A stretch of 62,952 nt of DNA from Promethearchaeota archaeon (GCA_016839705.1 JAEOTR010000065.1:1-62952); one strand, 5' to 3'. Counted from the stretch's first letter, positions 18,901 to 26,453 are shown. The notes: generated from the sequence alone by a model not told the origin. Made by a program: numbers and translations.

Positions 18901-21900
18901 ATCTGTACATCGTTCCCAATAGAAGAATAAAAACGTAATAGAATACTGTCGTTCCAGTTAAAAGTATCTCAATTAAAACTTGAGATTTTAATATTACTAG
19001 CTGATATTTATCCCTCATCCTATAATGCTTTACTAAATAATAAATAATGATTAAAAGGCCAAACGCGATATAAAATGTGAAATTTAAAACCGAGATAACG
19101 TCAATCCTTATACCGAAACGAAACAATAAATCCAAACTAATAATGCTAGGTATCATTGTTAGAAAAATGGCTATTAGGATGCCGTCTGAAACTAAAATCT
19201 TGTGGGTTACATTCTCATATTTCTTCATTCTTAAAAGGTAATAAATTGGAAAAATTAAAACCGAGAAAAAGCATAAAAACGGAATCAAAAATACGTAGAA
19301 TGTATTAAGTGTGTATAAAAAAGAATAATAGAAAGCTAACCCCGCACTAAATATTAAGGTAGTTAAATTGATTTTAATACTCGTTGATATAGAAAAGATG
19401 AATTCCTTTTTAGAAAGCAGGATACCTATAATAGACAAAATTAAAAGCGAAAAATAAATAGAAAACAAAAAATTATCATAAAAGGCTAAGCTAACTAATA
19501 TTATAGAGTAAAAGAAGGAGAAAAACAGTGTAAAGAGTTCTGCTGTCATTATATAGGAATTGATACTGATAAATCCCTTTAGTGTAGAATCTTTTACTTT
19601 TCTTAATTTCACCCCAAACTTCATATTTAATTGTATAAAAATGGAAAAAAATAAGAAATCTAATGCCAAAATTACAAAATTACTCGGAAATGAAATAAAA
19701 ATAGCAATAAGGATGTCGATAAATAATAACCAAAGTATATAATAATTTATTAGTAAAAATTGCTTTCGAGTAAGTACTCTCAATAAATGATTTATAGATA
19801 CAAAGAAAATTAACACAGAGGGAAAAATTAGTATTGTATAGCTTATTACTGGGAAAACATTAACACTCAACCCTAATCGGTAGATCTCTATATTAAAAAT
19901 TATTGGGACTAACGTAATAGAAATAGCTAAAAGTACAAAATTAACCAACAAGAGTTTTTGCATAACTTTCTCGTAAAATTTCTTTCTAAATAGGTAATAA
20001 ATCGGGAAAAATAAAATTGAGAACAAACTTAAAAAAGGTATTAAGAAAACATAAAATGTACCCAAAGAGTATAGTATTGAATAATAAAATGCCACGCCTG
20101 CACTAAGTAATAAGAATGTTATGTTAATCTTAAAAACCATTGATTTTGAAAATAATATATTACTCCTCGAAAGAATATTAATCAAAAAAGTAAATAGTAG
20201 TAAGGAAAAATAAGATGATAAGATTAATTTATCAGAGAATACTAGATTTACAAGTATGAAAGAATATAATGAAAAGAAAAATATTACTAAGAACTCAAAG
20301 GTCAATATATATGAATTTATTTTAGTATAACGCTCAAATGAAGAATTCTTTACTTTTTCTAACTTCAATCCAAACTTCAAATTAATTTGACTAAAGATTG
20401 ATAAAAATAAGAAATCTAAAGTTAACATAACTGTATTATCCAGAAAGACAAAAAACATAACTAGAAATAAATCTACTATTAAAATCCATAAAAAGAAATA
20501 GGTTGAAATCGCGAAATTTTTCCGAGAAAGTATACCTAATAGATAATTAGCAAATATAAAAAATATAAAAATTACGGGAAACAGTAAACTTGATACTAAT
20601 AATAGTCTTATCGCAGTGATACCCGCAAAAATGGAATAAATTCTTAAATTAACTAGTATAAAGATTAGGAGCTCGATGAGGAAGATGTGGATAATCACAC
20701 TGATTCTGAAAAGTTTTGATCGTTTTACTGAAAATATTCTAGCATTTAATATGTAAAAAGATACTAAAGAAACAATTGAAATTAATAATCCATGTAGTAA
20801 AATGTTAGATATGAAAATTATTACTGGATTTGAACTAAATAATACTAATTCAAATATAATTAGGTTTTCAAATGTTGTAAATCCAAATAGCGAATAGGTT
20901 ATAATGGTAAAACTCGCTATAGCCAGTAAATTTTGGATAATAATGATATTTTCCTTTACGAAATACTTAACTTTCACAAGTATTTGAAGGCTAAAATAAA
21001 GAGATATCAAAAATATTATAAATTGGATGTTTAAGGAAAAGACGCTTGAAAAGAGCCCAAAGGAAATTGCTATTAAAAGACTTGTAGATATTAACAAGTA
21101 AATATATTTATTATATTTTTTCGGGCACATTTTGGCTTTCTGTTCATAATAGGCAAAAATAAAGAAAAATGGTAAAATTACTAATACAATCCACTGAATT
21201 TTTATAAGAAAACAAAAAAATGTTATAGATCCAATTAAAACTCCTGATAAAATAGTATTATATTTTTGATATTTGATACCCTGAGAGGGTGTCTCTTCTT
21301 CAGGTTTATTACTCTTCGTGGGAGAATCTTTATAGACAGTAAGTAGGGAATTATAATAATAGTTAATATAAAATAATGTTTTGAAGTAGATCAATACAAA
21401 AATAATACTTAAGAACGAACCATTCATCAATTCTAAGGTTGTATATTGAATGCCTGAAAGACTCATAATAACAAAGGGCATTTGAATTAAGAGGATGAAA
21501 ATCAAGCTTGTAATTGATAAAACAAACCTTTGCTTAAATTTTGTTAAATCTTCAAGGATAGGTTTATTTTCCTTAATAGAATCGTTAATCTCACGAGAAA
21601 CTTTTCGGGTTATTATAAAAGTGATGAGATAAAAAAGAACACTAGTTATTAAAGCAAAAAGCCAAGAGAAGTCTGTGAAAAAAGTAAGTGAAAGGAAAAT
21701 AAGGTGAGCAATGTAATTGATGAAAATGATCAAATTGTATGGTTGTTTTACTAGTTGTTGAAAGTTTGCAGCATGTTTGAATTCTCCTTTTTCCTTATTA
21801 AAAAAACCAATAGGCTGGAAACGATAATAATAATATACTATATTATAAAGAACTGTAAAACTTATTACGGGGAGTAGTGTAAATGAATCTGCAGGTGAAA

Positions 21901-22240
21901 TCAATATAAAAATTGGAGTAACTATTAGTGCCAGGATAGTTATTAAATAAAGGATGTGAATCCGAGCAGTCAGGTTATTTCTTTTATTTAGAAAAAAAGG
22001 TTTATTTCTGTACTTATCAAATGCTTTATAGAAAAAAAGCAAAGCAAACATATACGTAATTACTGTAAAAGATAATTCAATATAAAAACCCTGTCTGAAA
22101 AAACTATAAATCCAATAACCTGCAAAAGCTGTTGTTAAAGGAGCTATAACCATAAAAAAACTAAACCACCAGACTTTCTGGAGAAAATCTGTAGCTTTTT
22201 GAAGACTCTCTTCCGAACTTTTGTTATCTTTGGATTTCAT
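12968..22240 (-). CDS. Giant polytopic membrane protein, 3090 residues, unknown function
   Basis: One uninterrupted frame of 9.27 kb encodes a protein that is hydrophobic over nearly its whole length. Runs of 18-22 Ile/Leu/Phe/Val/Tyr/Ser residues are separated by short loops with Lys, Arg, Asn and Glu, implying many tens of membrane helices (of the order of 80, by eye). Only the N-terminus (MKSKDNKSSEESLQKATDF) and a few loops, such as SPTKSNKPEEETPSQG near residue 310, are clearly soluble. No ATPase, glycosyltransferase, protease or transporter signature was found. Segments near residues 571-822 and 823-1074 are clear repeats of each other, with a third partial copy near 1096. The ATG has an AAGGTAGA ribosome binding site. 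It stands alone between the transporter operon and a GH4 gene. I recognise no family; a secretion, lipid-handling or envelope scaffold role would be speculation. Confidence 0.85.
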   Translation of the reverse strand: MKSKDNKSSEESLQKATDFLQKVWWFSFFMVIAPLTTAFAGYWIYSFFRQGFYIELSFTVITYMFALLFFYKAFDKYRNKPFFLNKRNNLTARIHILYLITILALIVTPIFILISPADSFTLLPVISFTVLYNIVYYYYRFQPIGFFNKEKGEFKHAANFQQLVKQPYNLIIFINYIAHLIFLSLTFFTDFSWLFALITSVLFYLITFIITRKVSREINDSIKENKPILEDLTKFKQRFVLSITSLIFILLIQMPFVIMSLSGIQYTTLELMNGSFLSIIFVLIYFKTLFYINYYYNSLLTVYKDSPTKSNKPEEETPSQGIKYQKYNTILSGVLIGSITFFCFLIKIQWIVLVILPFFFIFAYYEQKAKMCPKKYNKYIYLLISTSLLIAISFGLFSSVFSLNIQFIIFLISLYFSLQILVKVKYFVKENIIIIQNLLAIASFTIITYSLFGFTTFENLIIFELVLFSSNPVIIFISNILLHGLLISIVSLVSFYILNARIFSVKRSKLFRISVIIHIFLIELLIFILVNLRIYSIFAGITAIRLLLVSSLLFPVIFIFFIFANYLLGILSRKNFAISTYFFLWILIVDLFLVMFFVFLDNTVMLTLDFLFLSIFSQINLKFGLKLEKVKNSSFERYTKINSYILTFEFLVIFFFSLYSFILVNLVFSDKLILSSYFSLLLFTFLINILSRSNILFSKSMVFKINITFLLLSAGVAFYYSILYSLGTFYVFLIPFLSLFSILFFPIYYLFRKKFYEKVMQKLLLVNFVLLAISITLVPIIFNIEIYRLGLSVNVFPVISYTILIFPSVLIFFVSINHLLRVLTRKQFLLINYYILWLLFIDILIAIFISFPSNFVILALDFLFFSIFIQLNMKFGVKLRKVKDSTLKGFISINSYIMTAELFTLFFSFFYSIILVSLAFYDNFLFSIYFSLLILSIIGILLSKKEFIFSISTSIKINLTTLIFSAGLAFYYSFLYTLNTFYVFLIPFLCFFSVLIFPIYYLLRMKKYENVTHKILVSDGILIAIFLTMIPSIISLDLLFRFGIRIDVISVLNFTFYIAFGLLIIIYYLVKHYRMRDKYQLVILKSQVLIEILLTGTTVFYYVFILLLGTMYRFLIPFIAASCFFYLPTLFSYKKQLFNVNLVKNSIFVNSLLLSGIIILIPTIVGLELSNFGLMIDFLIIIAITLILLFAILKFLDFVCIKFKILEKIIKHLKLLEAFSWFSFSLFTAFWIFPYLINQLSFSITFFVFFMLNIYTLRLMSNYSKELKISKYIKDIILYGIVFSFSYLLVTLIQITNILYFLPLGLASLNFTWSFGLFFLFSLLLIKSKVIEPAFEILKNCLELISWFSFKIFFCLFISLAFPLSILVQIIIFILILSILTPVTLKYFINLKIISGETQFFINKVFLGIFILSNLSLYLEIFNILTWNIPSFNLFNLIPLTVIIANLYLFLYFCILRYNSILESYTFPRLFKFYFSSILLLISQFFMYITIPIFSLILLILILSRRSIINIFRFLAYLLLGYVLFIAITAVPFGGFIYLNAFDLNLITFYSQNYLICLSIVLLFSIWLNYKRNNIHEKFALYATLSLLSFVLFFSYTIVLLIYNLTISVFLFLFFMGIYFYRQKNVLYKWFIKPCVLLAVFDLISFISYFLFFNHPPYTGLNPLLTFTLTLGITGFVFVFLFNKAPANFRKKSFYFVLLAIILCIPTFLYFFIVTSFSIPFTDPIPIIFSINVGVFLFYLSIGIYQWRISWAIWKSGWYAWNILPFVNFIIIYKSLSGVDVLTNSLSLFGDIEFTGSTIMSIIICSLFFLPVIYTKIKKYFLKLVFIVWGESLFLLYWISQNLFLGNLGLINLLFVLFAVLLLMPILIGLKYWKIVSVFWVMLIVINTLFLGYYLVSIGIPLEVTISIDILVIGLLMIIYSFFPNVRSIGIILTISYSIVLGGIFSTVYFIIYSIIQNFIFSVNLSLMVVGFSLFSSKYIKLSHRIIEISLSWILIFNFAWLTFNTFSSLHPQLVLFAFFFALTVFGCSYFIFNKYKLKFRINRIIPLFIVAIGTSSSITSLVFVFLRASPYILISTFTVIFLPFLYFILVDYRYFLWSLIPIPLVLPLFELLMLIEVLRSIWFLAFLGFSIIYVAVFQIIFNLFKNYKERDSTEKKNSMFKIFKDKNQIKLVNFTSFILFSLFFSLLISILIPVFQDQFLFSHIIFIYQFLDFLIIWSVFILLSLKYIEKADIHFKIRDPLLYFNKICFVIFLLIPTALSINILLFMLYVNVNITSIIYVLILIFSGIIFFESYIIDRRFLYYLFHSKRNKFTFWSFSFFINTLSLFLFMYHSNIFLLLSIFALINQISLSLLSHLDISKRIISNGRLILYYVLFISGSFFVGSIISNGIIILIEELRSFAYYLLLFQNSFLIIFILSNFLMKIDVKLKSSVEIVLLLVFQSLFATNMIIIFGLFNILNIFSTILIILIETCFSFKTFKYVNSLFFEGKKPEFLTRVFSLLIILLYFETSLLFYGLMIVFVGIIESILVSQIVFFALTLLDIYSIKKIKRGYAQLIHTLSFFVISLMFLLMLNTAAIQYQILLSLEILLFILMQFYTIYSLFASLSQLYPTKKEQINKSRRFSTKVLGVGFYFSLFLLLLQTLLIFSIEQQLMLLILSLLVHILMIIDSYILKFLGKVSNYLKVLSWIFIMAFTTTYLIWIYFINFFALLATSIPLIILILIIETAYLFKLLGFSKIVISNKEKIKRILLIILYLDFITWPVYNATLNPFYSLNLILASIGILFILTYIDEYISVFNEKPRGILRKISFLAIGTLLSFDIYISLGFIPSLSLFLKLSVALFTFVIFLGIIIKPFKEHSVIAFVFWAAIFSLLSSIIYNLSLSWEIGVTVLTITFVIYPFVFLLEELRELFNKFVDLLIRAFKKIKLIIISVVKSIFNFLKIHFKVIWTIISACLAIFFGILLSPISLNYLNWIHTTLLMLAIFGLLYLIIPYTQTEDPDIIFKRRILRLSIGWGSVLGLLFIVITPQWYLFTGLISTAVVGTIILVFLGRKEEREKISVKWRFYTLLSLFILLILFGVLFFIQLSTIPT
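19019..20530 (-). repeat. Tandem internal repeat of about 252 codons within the giant membrane protein gene
   Basis: At protein level, LSRKNFAISTYFFLWILIVD (about residue 571) recurs as LTRKQFLLINYYILWLLFID about 252 residues later. In each copy this is followed by LDFLF-SIF-Q-N-KFG-KL-KVK and then SAG(V/L)AFYYS-LY-L-TFYVFLIPFL, spaced identically. A third, shorter match (TGTTVFYYVFILLLGTMYRF) begins near residue 1096, about 130 residues after the second. Coordinates are approximate. The copies have diverged in sequence but not in spacing, which suggests growth of the gene by segmental duplication. Confidence 0.75.
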
Positions 22241-22420
22241 TACTCTACCTTGATTTTAATTGGATCTTGGGAATAAAGAAAACTTTACTATTTAAATATA
22301 ACAGAATTGATCGTCTTGATATAAAAAGATTATTGTACCTATATAACTGATGGTCAAAAAATAGCAGTAAACCAAAGATTTTAGTAGTAAAATTTAATGA
22401 ATTGCATGCAAACTCCGTTA

Positions 22421-23743
22421 CTATTTGAATTTTGGCAAATAATTTTTCTGTAACTCAATCATTTCATTGAATATATTTTCAGCCATTTTAAAGCTACCTA
22501 CATTAGGATCAATCACTAAACTAGCAATCGCAAGATCTTTTGATCGAGTTAGTACAGCTTCAACACACAAATCTTGAATTGTAGCTTCAATACGAAGTAA
22601 TGCTGCGATATTGTTCGGTAACGCCCCAAGCTTGACACCATGAACACCATCTTTATTAACTGTTGCTGAACACTCAAGAATTAAGTCTTGTGGTAAGTTT
22701 TCAATAATACTATCATTTGATATGTTAACAGCAAATTCGTAAGAATTTTTATCACTAATTATTGCTTCTATTATAGGTATAGCTCTTTCTCCTGAACGAT
22801 TATTGAACAAAAATCCCTCTTTTGGATATGTTCCTTTTTTAAGTAGCTTAAAATTTTTGTCAAATCTGCCATAAATCTTTTTTCCTTCCTTATCCATTAA
22901 ATCTATCCAATCAACCATATCTTGGGTATTCGTGAATTCCTCCCCAAATTGTAAATATTCACCTATGTGGTTATCTCCTGCATATGAAAAGTATCCAAAT
23001 CTCTTAAAAATTTCAAAGGTTAGAGAAGAAAATTCAAATCTCGCTTTGTTCTCTTGAAAATATGGAAGAGCTTTTTTATTGAATTTTGACATTAAAGATT
23101 TTTTAGTAGATAAATCTTCTAATCCCAAGAGGAATGTAAAGTGGTTAAGCCCACCGACTTTAAGCCTCAACTCTCTAATAGTTTTGTTTAACATGATAGG
23201 TAAGTGATGTGTCATGAATCCAATTTGATGACAAAGACCAACAAATTTTAATTTTTGCACGGTTCTTTTAATTGCTAGACATACTCTAGACATTGGATTT
23301 GAAAAATTAATGAAAAAAGCGTTCGGGCAGATTTCTTCAGCATCTTTAACAATTTCCAGGATAGAAGGTATTATTCTCCACGCATGGAAAGTACCACCTG
23401 GTCCACCACACTCCCCTAAAATTTGGGTGGAACCATGTTTCCTAGGTATCTCATAATCTTGTCGCCATAATTTCATTCGATTTCCCACTTCAATCGAACT
23501 GATTATAAAATCTGCATTTAAAAATGCTTTTTTTCTATCTAAAGTCATATCAATAGTGAATTTCTCATTAGACCTTTCATTTTCGGTCAGTAATAGCTCA
23601 TATATCATTTCCAATCTATTTTTATTTACATCATGAAGTACAATTGTGCAACCCTCCAATTCATTGCTTAAAAAAAGATCATTAAACATAGGAAGTCCAA
23701 ATGAGACTGAACCTGCTCCCACTAATACAATTTTCTTTTTCAC
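22421..23743 (-). CDS. Glycoside hydrolase family 4 enzyme (NAD-dependent alpha-galactosidase/glucosidase type)
   Basis: A 440-residue GH4 protein. This family cleaves glycosides through an NAD+-dependent oxidation-elimination mechanism with a divalent metal. The N-terminal Rossmann motif VGAGSVSFG is at residues 8-16. NPMSRV (149-154), the metal-ligand cysteine in GLCHQ (C171) and the histidine in GGLNHF (H201) are all in place. Overall it resembles MelA-type alpha-galactosidases and alpha-glucuronidases more than phospho-glycosidases, but the substrate is not decidable by eye. The GTG start has a GGAGGTTA ribosome binding site six bases upstream. No sugar transporter is adjacent; the neighbours are the giant membrane protein gene and a non-coding region. 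Confidence 0.88.
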   Translation of the reverse strand: MKKKIVLVGAGSVSFGLPMFNDLFLSNELEGCTIVLHDVNKNRLEMIYELLLTENERSNEKFTIDMTLDRKKAFLNADFIISSIEVGNRMKLWRQDYEIPRKHGSTQILGECGGPGGTFHAWRIIPSILEIVKDAEEICPNAFFINFSNPMSRVCLAIKRTVQKLKFVGLCHQIGFMTHHLPIMLNKTIRELRLKVGGLNHFTFLLGLEDLSTKKSLMSKFNKKALPYFQENKARFEFSSLTFEIFKRFGYFSYAGDNHIGEYLQFGEEFTNTQDMVDWIDLMDKEGKKIYGRFDKNFKLLKKGTYPKEGFLFNNRSGERAIPIIEAIISDKNSYEFAVNISNDSIIENLPQDLILECSATVNKDGVHGVKLGALPNNIAALLRIEATIQDLCVEAVLTRSKDLAIASLVIDPNVGSFKMAENIFNEMIELQKNYLPKFK

Positions 23744-23938
23744 ACTCTATAACCTCCAATATATTGGAATATGCAGATTTAGATATGTTAAAAGTTTATC
23801 GAATAAAAAGTTGGTAATAATTTTCCTTCTAAATTTCTTTATACTTCCTTGTCAATTTATATACCATTTGACGACACGTGGGAAATATATGGGCAAAGTT
23901 TAAATATTACAGTTTCCATCCTATTATTAATGAGTTTT

Positions 23939-24004
23939 CACAATACTATGGATCATTGTGGTGGTTTTACATTATCCGTAAAACCGGTAATAATCCGTAG
24001 TATT
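23939..24004 (+). ncRNA. Candidate structured RNA or leader with competing hairpins
   Basis: The region holds a long imperfect inverted repeat. AATACTATGGAT at 23942 pairs with ATCCGTAGTATT ending at 24004. Inside it, a perfect 8-bp stem GGTTTTAC/GTAAAACC (23963-23970 and 23978-23985) has a 7-base loop. An alternative stem CACAAT/ATTGTG (23939-23944 and 23955-23960) would compete with the outer helix. A TATA-like TTTAAATA lies near 23900, so a plus-strand transcript could begin just before the structure and run into the small gene at 24160. It could also act as a terminator or a protein-binding site. No match to a known RNA class is claimed. Confidence 0.35.
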
Positions 24005-24159
24005 ATTAAGAGAGAATAAATCTTTCTGACCTTTTTCTTATAATTTTTACTGATTTGTTCTCTTTTACTCAAACATTTCAATAAAAATTATTCGAAATTG
24101 GCTTGGATTAGAATTTTCTTCCCTCTGGTTAACTCAATAAAAAAAGGAGGTGAATAAAG

Positions 24160-24327
24160 CTGGAAAAAGAATCAGATGATAACGATCTGATATTGGATTA
24201 TTATAAAGATTGGGATTCTTCTAAAGCCCCAGTTATGTTAGGATTTGATAGTTCTAATGATTTTACTGAAAATATAGAAAACGTGGATGAAAAAAAACTG
24301 GGGTATTTGAAAAAGAAGTATTGGTGA
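24160..24327 (+). CDS. Small acidic protein with probable CTG start, 55 residues
   Basis: An excellent ribosome binding site, AGGAGGTGA (24145-24153), is followed six bases later by CTG and then an open frame of 55 residues rich in Asp, Lys, Tyr and Trp (ending in LGYLKKKYW). The GTG inside the ribosome binding site opens a different frame that stops after nine codons. No ATG, GTG or TTG is available in frame near the site. The product has no membrane segment or cysteine pattern and matches no family I know. It faces the VOC gene, whose stop is 31 bases further on. The structured region at 23939-24004 lies upstream and may be its leader. Confidence 0.4.
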   Translation: MEKESDDNDLILDYYKDWDSSKAPVMLGFDSSNDFTENIENVDEKKLGYLKKKYW

Positions 24328-24358
24328 TGATTGTCCCATCCTAATTTCTTTTATTTTA

Positions 24359-24850
24359 CTATTCTTTTTTTGTCAATCTTTTCATAATTTCTTCTAACAT
24401 TTTAGGTGGCGGAGGTACATTATCTAAAATTTCAGTTACATACCCAAACATTTCTCTCGTATCATAATATACAAATCTATTTGTAGGCAGTACGCCACTA
24501 ATCATTCGTTTTAATCCCTTCTCATCCCATTTTTTAGCTTCTTTCTCGATATCGGTCACCAAAATACCAACATGATGAATTCCCCCTTCAGGGTTCTTCT
24601 CTAGAAACTCAGAATAAAGGGATTTATCATCTAATGGCTGAAATAATTCTATCATAGTACTACCGATGTTAGCAAATCCCACTTTGATTTTTAGGGGTTC
24701 AGTAAGTTCCTCAATAAATGTATTGACCTCAACAATTGAATCAATTATTCTTATTTCTGACATCCCATAAAGATCTTTAATTTTTTCTGCTATTTTTGAA
24801 AAATCTTTATACACTACTCCTATATGATGTAATCCTTCAAACTTATCTAA
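24359..24850 (-). CDS. VOC-superfamily protein, methylmalonyl-CoA epimerase-like (second copy)
   Basis: A paralogue of the protein at 3408-3815; both contain a TN-K/R-FVYYDT segment before the last metal-ligand strand. The first ordinary start codon in frame (GTG 24814) would delete the first beta strand. The frame continues upstream as DKFEGLHHIGVV, which is the conserved VOC N-terminus with the first metal-binding histidine, until a stop just before TTA 24850. I therefore extend the gene to 24850. Initiation at TTA, with AGGAT five bases upstream, or an unseen frameshift must be assumed. The second half carries GIHHVGILV and the C-terminal acid in VTEIL. The extended product is about 163 residues. 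Substrate is unknown, and no mutase is adjacent. Confidence 0.75.
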   Translation of the reverse strand, partial: LDKFEGLHHIGVVYKDFSKIAEKIKDLYGMSEIRIIDSIVEVNTFIEELTEPLKIKVGFANIGSTMIELFQPLDDKSLYSEFLEKNPEGGIHHVGILVTDIEKEAKKWDEKGLKRMISGVLPTNRFVYYDTREMFGYVTEILDNVPPPPKMLEEIMKRLTKKE

Positions 24851-24952
24851 TCAATATCCTAATTTTTTTGAATTTTTTAATAGAATAAAGGTTTTTAATA
24901 CAAATATTATGAATTCCTTTAATAATTTAGACCTAACTTATAACCTTGGTTT

Positions 24953-26134
24953 TTAAATAAGTAGTGTTTCTATTCTATCTAAGGCTTCCTTAATTCTTTC
25001 TTCAGGTTGGGTTAAAGCAAATCTTACAAATCCCTCCCCATATTCCCCAAAACCCGTCCCAGGTGTGAGTATTACTCCTATATCTAGTAATTTTTTAACA
25101 AAATCAAAGCAAGTCATTTCACGGAATTTCTCAGGAATTTGCGTCCACACATAAAAAGTCGCCTTTGGTAAATCTGTTTTCCAACCTATGTTATTCAAAC
25201 CGCTAACAAGAAGATTTCTTCGTTTTTCATATATTTTTATACTCTGAGCAACAATATCAGGTTTTTCTTTAGATTTATATTCTTTCAATCCCTTGACCAC
25301 ACCTTTTTGGATAAAAATAGGCCCCCCAGAGTCGATTTGCGATTTCACCTTGCGTAACCCTTCTATTATTTCTGCATTTCCCGCAACCCAACCACAACGA
25401 AAACCAGTCATATTAAACATTTTTGATGAACTGTTTATCTCAATATGTTGATTACTCACTTGTAAAATACTCGGTGCGATATAGTCTTCGAATGTAAATT
25501 CCGAATATGGATTGTCGTATACAATGATAAAGTCATAGTCTTCTGCATAATCAACAGCTTTTTTCAAGAATTCTATAGGAGCAATAGCACCCGTGGGATT
25601 ATTTGGGTAATTTAAATACATTAATTTAGCTTTTTTTAGAATCTTTCTGTCAATATCCTCTAAATTTGGAAGATAATTATTTTCTTTTTCTAAGGGCATT
25701 AAATATGGTTTGCCATCACAGAGTTTAGACGCACCATTTGAATACACAGGATAACCCGGATTAGGGCATAATACAGTGTCTCCAGGATTAATAAATGCTC
25801 GAGCAATATTAGCAACACCTTCTTTGCCCCCCATTACATGTGTAACCTCTGTTTTGGGATTTAGATCCACTCCATATCTTACTTTATTCCATCGTGCGAC
25901 CTCCGCTCGGAAGAATTCTTCTCCCATACTCGCGGGATAATTCTGATTCTCTGGAATCTTTGCTTGCTCAATCATCTCCTGAACTATTATATCGGGTGTT
26001 GTGAGATCCGGATCCCCTATCCCTAACGGGATAAAATCTACTCCTTCCTTACGCTTTTCTGCTATAAGCTGTTCAATCTCAACAAAAATGTATTTCAATA
26101 AGCTTTTTACCCTTTCAGCATACTCTACTTTCAT
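24953..26134 (-). CDS. Class I/II aminotransferase, LL-diaminopimelate-aminotransferase-like
   Basis: A 393-residue PLP enzyme. LGIGDPDLTTPD (residues 37-48), NYPASMGEEFFR (65-76), NYPNNPTGA (175-183), YDNPYSEF (206-213) and the PLP-lysine motif SSSKMFNMTGFRCGW (235-249, Lys238) are all present, with a substrate-carboxylate arginine region near the C-terminus (GFVRFALT). The spacing and wording resemble DapL/AlaT-type aminotransferases, which convert tetrahydrodipicolinate to LL-diaminopimelate or transaminate alanine and aspartate. Without other lysine genes nearby the exact substrate is open. The ATG follows a TTTTGATGAAAT stretch. It lies downstream of, and in the same orientation as, a newly noted small gene. 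Confidence 0.88.
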   Translation of the reverse strand: MKVEYAERVKSLLKYIFVEIEQLIAEKRKEGVDFIPLGIGDPDLTTPDIIVQEMIEQAKIPENQNYPASMGEEFFRAEVARWNKVRYGVDLNPKTEVTHVMGGKEGVANIARAFINPGDTVLCPNPGYPVYSNGASKLCDGKPYLMPLEKENNYLPNLEDIDRKILKKAKLMYLNYPNNPTGAIAPIEFLKKAVDYAEDYDFIIVYDNPYSEFTFEDYIAPSILQVSNQHIEINSSSKMFNMTGFRCGWVAGNAEIIEGLRKVKSQIDSGGPIFIQKGVVKGLKEYKSKEKPDIVAQSIKIYEKRRNLLVSGLNNIGWKTDLPKATFYVWTQIPEKFREMTCFDFVKKLLDIGVILTPGTGFGEYGEGFVRFALTQPEERIKEALDRIETLLI

Positions 26135-26288
26135 ATTTCATCAAAAGTTAGTTACGTGTGTAAACATAATCATTTTTGTAATGATAAAAATTTTTTGCTT
26201 CCAATAGCTATAACTCTTTAATACAACAATAATAATAGAAAATAAGAAGCTTTTAAGGTGAAATCTGCTTAAATTAGTGATATAATTG

Positions 26289-26453
26289 CTAAACTTGGCA
26301 CTTTTGGAGTTCACGCTTATAGGATCTAATTCGATTTTGAATAACCGAAACAGGTTTGGATTCATTCTGGATTCCATAATTTTTAAGAATCGATTCTAAA
26401 AGCCGTAAGGAGTTTTCTAACATACTTTTTCTCTCCCAGATTTTATTTGTCAT
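26289..26453 (-). CDS. Small helical protein, 54 residues, unknown function
   Basis: A short frame in the 513-base gap between the aminotransferase and the Fe-S protein. ATG 26453 is preceded by AAGGGATGA, a good ribosome binding site. The product is amphipathic and basic, with two likely helices: MLENSLRLLESILKNYG and VIQNRIRSYKRELQKCQV. Composition and hydrophobic spacing look like a genuine small protein rather than chance. A longer overlapping frame (26141-26377) on the same strand was rejected as it has no ribosome binding site and an unconvincing composition. Function is unknown. The rest of the gap contains promoter-like AT-rich sequence and the inverted repeats listed at 26611. Confidence 0.45.
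   Translation of the reverse strand: MTNKIWERKSMLENSLRLLESILKNYGIQNESKPVSVIQNRIRSYKRELQKCQV

Noticed and set aside
26141..26377. A 78-codon minus-strand frame before the aminotransferase gene
   Set aside because: Overlaps the better-supported 54-residue gene in another frame, has no ribosome binding site and an erratic composition.
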